From positions 626,592 to 652,170 of the forward strand of contig NW_019773870.1 of assembly GCF_001039355.2 (NCBI RefSeq): a stretch of DNA of 25,579 nucleotides, written 5' to 3'. This stretch comes from Lingula anatina (taxonomy: Eukaryota; Brachiopoda; Lingulata; Lingulida; Lingulidae). Under the pieces are notes generated by a model. That model was not told the DNA's origin, did not search any database, and saw only the letters and a list, made by a program, of their open reading frames with translations. This document shows positions 14,101-21,515 of this stretch, one piece after another. The first letter of the stretch is position 1. The number at the start of each line of letters is the position of its first letter. A program made the translations under genes and the position numbers.

Positions 14101-17100
14101 TGGCTGAATTTGGGCTGAGGGATAATTATCTGGTAATTGCATGCTTTATTCAAACAAAGTTAATTAAATCTATTTCTCAAAACAAACTTCCGTTTTTTGA
14201 CAAAATCTGAAAAAGATGACCCATGGTTTCTCAAAATCAAGCTAAATTAATGTCAGAAATTATGCTCTGATTGGGAGAAACTAAAATTATCAGATTTGAT
14301 TCTGGAATAAGAAATAGAAATAAACGAAATGTTTGGAATAAGTGATCAATTACCAGACTTGTGACCCTTTTATCTTCATTCAGGAATCAGTTGCAAGCAA
14401 CTAAATTCTTATATACATACGAGCACATATGAACTAAAATAATTACCAGAACATGTCACTTAGTACCAAACTATTATATATATCAAAACCCTGATATGTT
14501 TGACCTAAGTTTTCAAAATTAAAATCATATGAAAAGGAATGGAATTTGCCATTGTCACATATTAAGAGAAACAACTTGAGAAATATATTGGAAAAGACAG
14601 CTGTTATCTGTCAATATTTCTAGGTTCTTTGACCCATACCTGCACAGTGCAAATTATTACTTTAACTCAAGAGATTATATCTCAGCAATAAAAGACTAGT
14701 CATTCCTAATAATTATGGAAACTATTTAATATGATACAGTAAAGAATGTCAGGTTTTTAAGTAATATACACAGCTCGAGTTACTCTTTGGGTTCTGCGTT
14801 GCAGGCAGTTTTTTGTACAATTGTCCAACTTCCTTTCACGGAAGTGTGGCTTGGTTCAAAGATGGGCACATTAAACCACATATTTAAGTACTTCAGGAAT
14901 AGAATGTGTGTACGAAAATATTTTGAACTATCATTTTTATATTTCACAGTACCAGATTAGCAGGTCCTCCCATTGTTTTGAGATAACTTTAAATGGCACA
15001 TCTTATTTCTATACAGAAGTAGTTTTGAATGTTGGTCCCCTTTTTTACATATGAATCAATACCATGCAGAAATTTTTAAAAAAATCTCCATATGTATAGA
15101 CAGAAAAATTTTGTTTTGTGATGTAAACACATCTCAAATGGTTAAATATTTTACTTTAAGCATTTAATTAGAAGTTGAGAAATAAAAAAAAAATTAATGT
15201 ATCTAATAGAAAACTTGGTAGTCTAAGAACAAATATACATATTTTTACTATCCATGTTGCCATGGCACCACATATACATTGTACTAAAAGTTACGAAAAT
15301 ATGTACAACTAAATAAAATGCAACCATTGAACATAGTGAAAAAATCCACAAGAAATGTTCTAAAAGGGAATATATGGGTCTTTATGAAAGTCGCGAATAT
15401 TCAGAAAGAACCAACATTAAATGTATTATAAAACAAAATTGCTTTTTAAATACAGTTTCCATGTGAATATTTGTAGAATTTGAAATGGTGAATTGTGTAG
15501 AAAGTCCTAAATGGTAATATTTAAGTCCCCCTGCCAGTATCTTGGAGACCAGTTAAACTTTTATTCAGAGTATACTGTGAGGTCTTAAATGCCATTTAAC
15601 ACCCAGTCATGACATCATAAGAGGTCCTAAATTCCATTTATACACTCGGTCGTGATATCTTGAGGGGTCTTAAACGCCATTTATAATCCCAAAAAACATT
15701 TACATATGAGGAGGTGGGATTGTTCCCATGTTAAAAGAGTTCGGGTCCTTCTTAATCATGCGTGATAGCTTGGATCCCGCCATAGCAAGACCGCATCCTG
15801 CGAAACATGCAACAAATCCGGAGAGCACGGCAAAGGCGTACGACCATGACAGGTAGTTGAAGTCAGGGCGCGGCATCCAGGTCCGGTCACCGCTGAGGGC
15901 ACCAAATACAATCACCACCATTCCTTCTATGATACCTAGGCAAAAGGAAAAAAGATAGATACAGACTAACTATTTGGTTATACTGAGTAGGTTTATCAGT
16001 CTGGTATTAATTATTGTAGAATTTTTTAGAAAAAAATTTTTTTGAAGAGTATTTCAATCTGTTGTGTCCATTTGTCTGCCTCGTTGAGTAACATGCCAAC
16101 AGGCAAAATAAAACATGGTATGGGTTCAATTGAGGTTTCTTGACTTTGGGTTTCATATTGTGTGTTCAATGACATGTTTTCTAAACACAAGTAGCACAAA
16201 AAATCTTGGCTATCTCAGTGCTTGGTCTTTCAAAACGGGAGGGTGCAGAGTTGACTCACAAGTAGGTGGCAGCAATCATGGCATTTTTAACAATAATGAA
16301 TATGTAGTAAAAAACCAATCTGATAAGGATACATGCAGTTTATTGAGGCATCCTACAAACATCGGTCATAAATTTATAAATCTAGTCAAATATTAGGGCC
16401 AAAATTAATCACATGGCTATACTTACATGCACAAACCATCAAGAAAGCTGACAGGTAAATTGAGGGAACCTCAAGTGTTGTGGAGCAACATCTCATGTAG
16501 TAGATACTTTGAATACACAAGGCCAGGAGTTCTAGAACCAAGGCAGATACTGACAGCCACTGGGCAGCAATGAACCATGCTGGAATGAGAAAAAGTGTGA
16601 TTTTATTTAATGTAATATTTATAATACTTTGGATACACAAGGCTGGGAGTTCAAGAACCAAGATAGACAGACACTGTACAATAATAAACCATGCCAAAAC
16701 AATTAAAATGAAATAGCATTTAATGGTCAGAAATGTTAAAGATAATTCAATTTAATAATGGCAATAGTAATAGTGATGAACAATTGTCACGGGCGTCTCC
16801 AAGCTGTGTAAGCGATATCAGTGATAATAAGTACCAAAAGTGAAATATTATGTCAGCAGCATTTAATAATTTGGGGGGATGTCTTTAACATCACTTACAG
16901 GCATTAAGTGACAGTGAACCATGCTTTAACAACAGAAAAAAATGCAAAGTAAAATATCTAAACATGACACTTATCAAATATCAGGAAAAGTCATTAGCTG
17001 GAAAAGCATCATGTTAAAATGATTTTAAAAACTTATCTAACTTGATGTTTCTGATAGAATTGGTTTCATTTAGACTCTATCAGGTAGAGGTTAGTGTAGT

Positions 17101-20100
17101 ATATGAAGTGGTAACCTCATTTAATACTTTTTAAATATTTTAAAACTCAGCAAGTTGATTTTTTTCATCTGTTCTATTCTAAGAGTTTTGGCAAACCCAA
17201 GAAAAGATGGCTTTTGTAGAGATAAGTGCCTATTTTAACACTTTCACTCTGTCATGTTAGCTCATATATTATATATAGTTTTCCAATAAAAAATGTGATG
17301 TGGTTTCAATTAATCAGCTGTCTAAGTGCTACAAATATTTTAAAGAATTCTGGTTTTCATGAATTAATCTCTTCAGATTTTATATTTAAAGAAGCAGAGT
17401 TTTTAAAATGTCAAACTTCTCTTTACTTCCTAAATACCAAGCAGCCATTTTGAATTCCCAGCAACTGACTCACAGTTAAAAACAAAATCACACCTTGACC
17501 TAATTTTACCTGCTGGTATAACAAACCCTAGTTTTGCTTAAAGTAATGCATATAATTCAAATTATATATTAATATATATTTTTTCAAAGTCCGTACTTAC
17601 GTGGCATAAGAAACTCCCTAATGTTGAAGTATTCTGGTGAATAAACCCACCAGCATCCAACATAACTTTTAGCAAGGTAATCCTGTGGGTGAGTGAAAGC
17701 GTTGAAGCAGAATTCCCATAATCCTGCTCTCAGAAAATCGCTCTGCGTTCTCTCCCATGACTGTATCCAGTGAGGGCTACAGAATGCCACAACGTGGAAG
17801 ATGAGAGCTATGAAAGTGAGGATAAAACTTGCTATAAAGACTGGACTCTCATTTCTCCCACCATTCGCCATCTTGGATTCTCTGTCCTCTGTCTCACCTG
17901 TACAGGTGGGTGGACAGGTAGATTTGAGGGAGAGGACAAGGAAAATTATAAATCTTGTATTCCTTTATGTTTTATGATAGCAGTTATTTATGACACACTT
18001 TTAAAATAAAATCCTATGCATTTTTAGTGATTTTATTGGAAATATTCTGTGGTATTAGCCTAGTTTTGTCATATTTATCTGAAAAAAAAAAATTACTCTC
18101 TGTCTCCCCCTATAATTGAGACCTGCTCTACCTGTTGATTCACTTGCATGGCGGTTAAAGTGAAAATGAGGCTGCCAGACATTAAACAAGGAATGTGGGT
18201 CTACTGATTAAGTGGAGGGGGTGACAGGTGGTTCTGAATACACTGCCAGGTAATACTGATGAATTAAGTGTTGGGGGCTAGGATTGCTGAATCTCATGTG
18301 GGAATGAATGTGTGGCCAAGAGATGTGTTAACATAATGGATGTTAGTTAATTTTAAAGAAATTTAAAAGAGTACACAAGAAAGATTGCTAAAAGAACTTT
18401 CTGTTGTGAAAAAAAAAAAAACAGTTCCGTATAGGAGTTCATTTATTTATTCTTTATTTTTTTATTTCAGTATTTATTGTTTCAATTATTATTTATATTT
18501 ATTTTAAATTTTTTTTAATGCTGAAAGCAGTGTGAAATTTCATGGCATTTTGGCATTATATTTTGTATTAAAATGGACAATACTAATAAATATTGATTTT
18601 ACATTACTTCAATAATAAGGATAAAAAACAAAAAATGTACTGTGTAATATGTCATATTTTTAACTAAAAGTAGATTTCTCAGATAAGGGAAGAGAAAAAA
18701 ATATGAACATATTAATTGTATAATAAATTAATTTTTATTAAATTTCTGTATATATTTTTATAGATATAATTTCTTTAATTTCTAGTACGTGTACATACTT
18801 TGAATTCATGTATAAAAATTGTTTCACCCACTTTATTTCACCAAAAAATGAATCATGCATAAAAATTCAATTTTTATCTTGGATTTTCTCCATCCCATGT
18901 AGCATCAAAATTGAGTTAGTTTATTTTGTCTTATTTTACCTGATTGCTTTTAATTAAAAGTCACAAATTCATTCTCTTCCAGTATGGTTTGACCCCACTG
19001 ACCTCCACAAGGCAGAGAAGCCGTTTCACAGCGATGCCTTCACCAAGATCACGTACACGTCCCCGAATATCAATGAACTGAGACACATGAGGCGGGGGTT
19101 GATGGGAGGGACGGGGGAGATTGAAACAGGTGAGCAGGGAATGGTTTCGAAAATTCCAGATGGGTCTGGCACGCCCCCTTACAAAGCAACATGAACAGCA
19201 TCATGAACTATGGAGCTTTCCCGACTTAACCCAAGTACTTTAAGTAACTCCTTGGGGATTCTCACTAAATTGCTTTCAGTTCAAGCAGATTTAATGTCTG
19301 CCCCCCCCCCCCCCCTTTCATAGCTTAAAATACCTGGATAAAGTGGGGAAAACTTTATGGTCCGTGATGTTGTTCATATTGCTTTGCCAAGAGGGGTTGG
19401 TTGACAACTAAGCTGATTACATTGACTGTGCCCTAGCTAGAATCCCCGCTGAGATAGATATATAACCTGGGAGCAGTCAGGACTCCTTATTTACTATAAT
19501 TTTGTCATTATCATTATTGTTATTATTATTATCATGGGCGGGGATCAGTCAAGGCTCTCTATTTCCTATTGTTATTAATAATAATGATAATATTGTTATT
19601 ATTATACCCTCAGGCTAGACGGATGACTAACCTCTGAATGCCTTGCTAGATTTATTATGTATTATTATTATCATAGGCTGGGATCATTCAGGACTCCCTA
19701 TTTACTATTATTATTATTTTTTTTTTTTTTATACCCTCAGGCCAGACAGATGACTTACCTCTGAATGCCTTGCTAGAAGAAAGTGTGGAAATATGCAGAC
19801 AGTTAATAGAATACATTCCAACCATCTTAGTGACTTTAGGAAAGCATGGTATTTTACTGTGCAGGAACACTAGCCAAGACAATCCATTCCCATACAAAGG
19901 AAAAATTGTGCCAGTAAGTAATGCTAGGTACATACTTTATTTTAAAGTCCATTTTTATTATTTTTTTCAAATATTTTTTATTTACAGATAATGTTGTATG
20001 TGTACTTATAACCCTGACCAAAACATGTGGTACTTGTCAGGTACATATCAAGTCTTATTACAAGCACTTGTCTGTACATTTGACAGCCTTTTCTAACTCA

Positions 20101-20925
20101 TCGCAGAACCATTCTCACATTTTGAAGACTGCCACTTCTAAGTGCAAAGTGAGTATGTATAGTTTACATGAATTCCAAATTTAATTCTAGTAGTTTTTTA
20201 TGTGTTGCATAATAGGCAATGACGGTAAGGCATTATGATTAAAGACATACTCTACACATTTTAAACATGCTTTCGGTATTCTAAATCTTCTCATCTTTCC
20301 CAATTCAGACCTAAATGAAGAAAAAAAAAACTCACATTAAAGTATCTTAGTTCATTTTTTGCCTTCTGAAGTGAAAAGGAAAATGGCTAGATTATCCACT
20401 AGCAATGATGTCATGGATTCCCCTTCTCCCAAGCACACCAATCCCAGCAGAGCACATTAAATCTTGTCTTGCTTTCAATTGTGTCATGCAATATTTCAGC
20501 TGCTGACTGGGATCAACTGGTTGTGAATGTTTTCTTACATTAAAATGAGATGATGTACTGACTTGATAAATAATGGCTGAATTGTGGCAAGCATTTGTTA
20601 AGGTGATATGTCACTTAATTTGTGTACTGAATTATTTATTTCTGATTATCTGTTGTGACAAGAGCTTGCTTAATTTTTCTTTCCCTTTTCCAGTCTGAAG
20701 GAGCATTGACTGCCATGTATTGTCCAGCGTATGCACAGGGCCAGCAACAGGTGCCCCTGGTCAGTGTATCTGGAGCAGGAGACAGGTAGAAATAAATAAA
20801 TTAATTAACAAATGAATAAATAAATAAATAAATAAATAAATAAACAGGGCCAGCAACAGGTGCCCCTGGTCAGTGTATCTGGAGCAGGAGACAGGTATAA
20901 ATAAATAAGTTAATTAACAAATGAA

Positions 20926-20964
<39 letters not shown>

Positions 20965-21099
20965 ACAGGGCCAGCAACAGGTGCCCCTGGTCAGTGTATC
21001 TGGAGCAGGAGACAGGTATAAATAAATAAATAAATAAATAAATAAATAGGGCCAGCAACAGGTGCCCCTGGTCAGTGAATCTGGAGCAGGAGACAGGTA

Positions 21100-21150
<51 letters not shown>

Positions 21151-21212
21151 ATAGGGCCAGCAACAGGTGCCCCTGGTCAGTGTATCTGGAGCAGGAGACA
21201 GGTATAAATAAG

Positions 21213-21251
<39 letters not shown>

Positions 21252-21484
21252 ACAGGGCCAGCAACAGGTGCCCCTGGTCAGTGTATCTGGAGCAGGAGAC
21301 AGGTATAAATAAATAAATAAATAAATAGGGCCAGCAACAGGTGCCCCTGGTCAGTGTATCTGGAGCAGGAGACAGGTATAAATAAATAAAGTAATTAACA
21401 AATGAATAAATAAATAAATAAACAGGGCCAGCAACAGGTGCCCCTGCATCAGTATGTCTGGAGCCGGAGATGGGTAGAAATAAA

Positions 21485-21515
<31 letters not shown>

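Noticed and set aside
19988-20184. Possible extra exon between exons 12 and 13
   Set aside because: The in-phase frame stops within eight codons, and exon 12 joins exon 13 directly in frame with a sensible kinase sequence.
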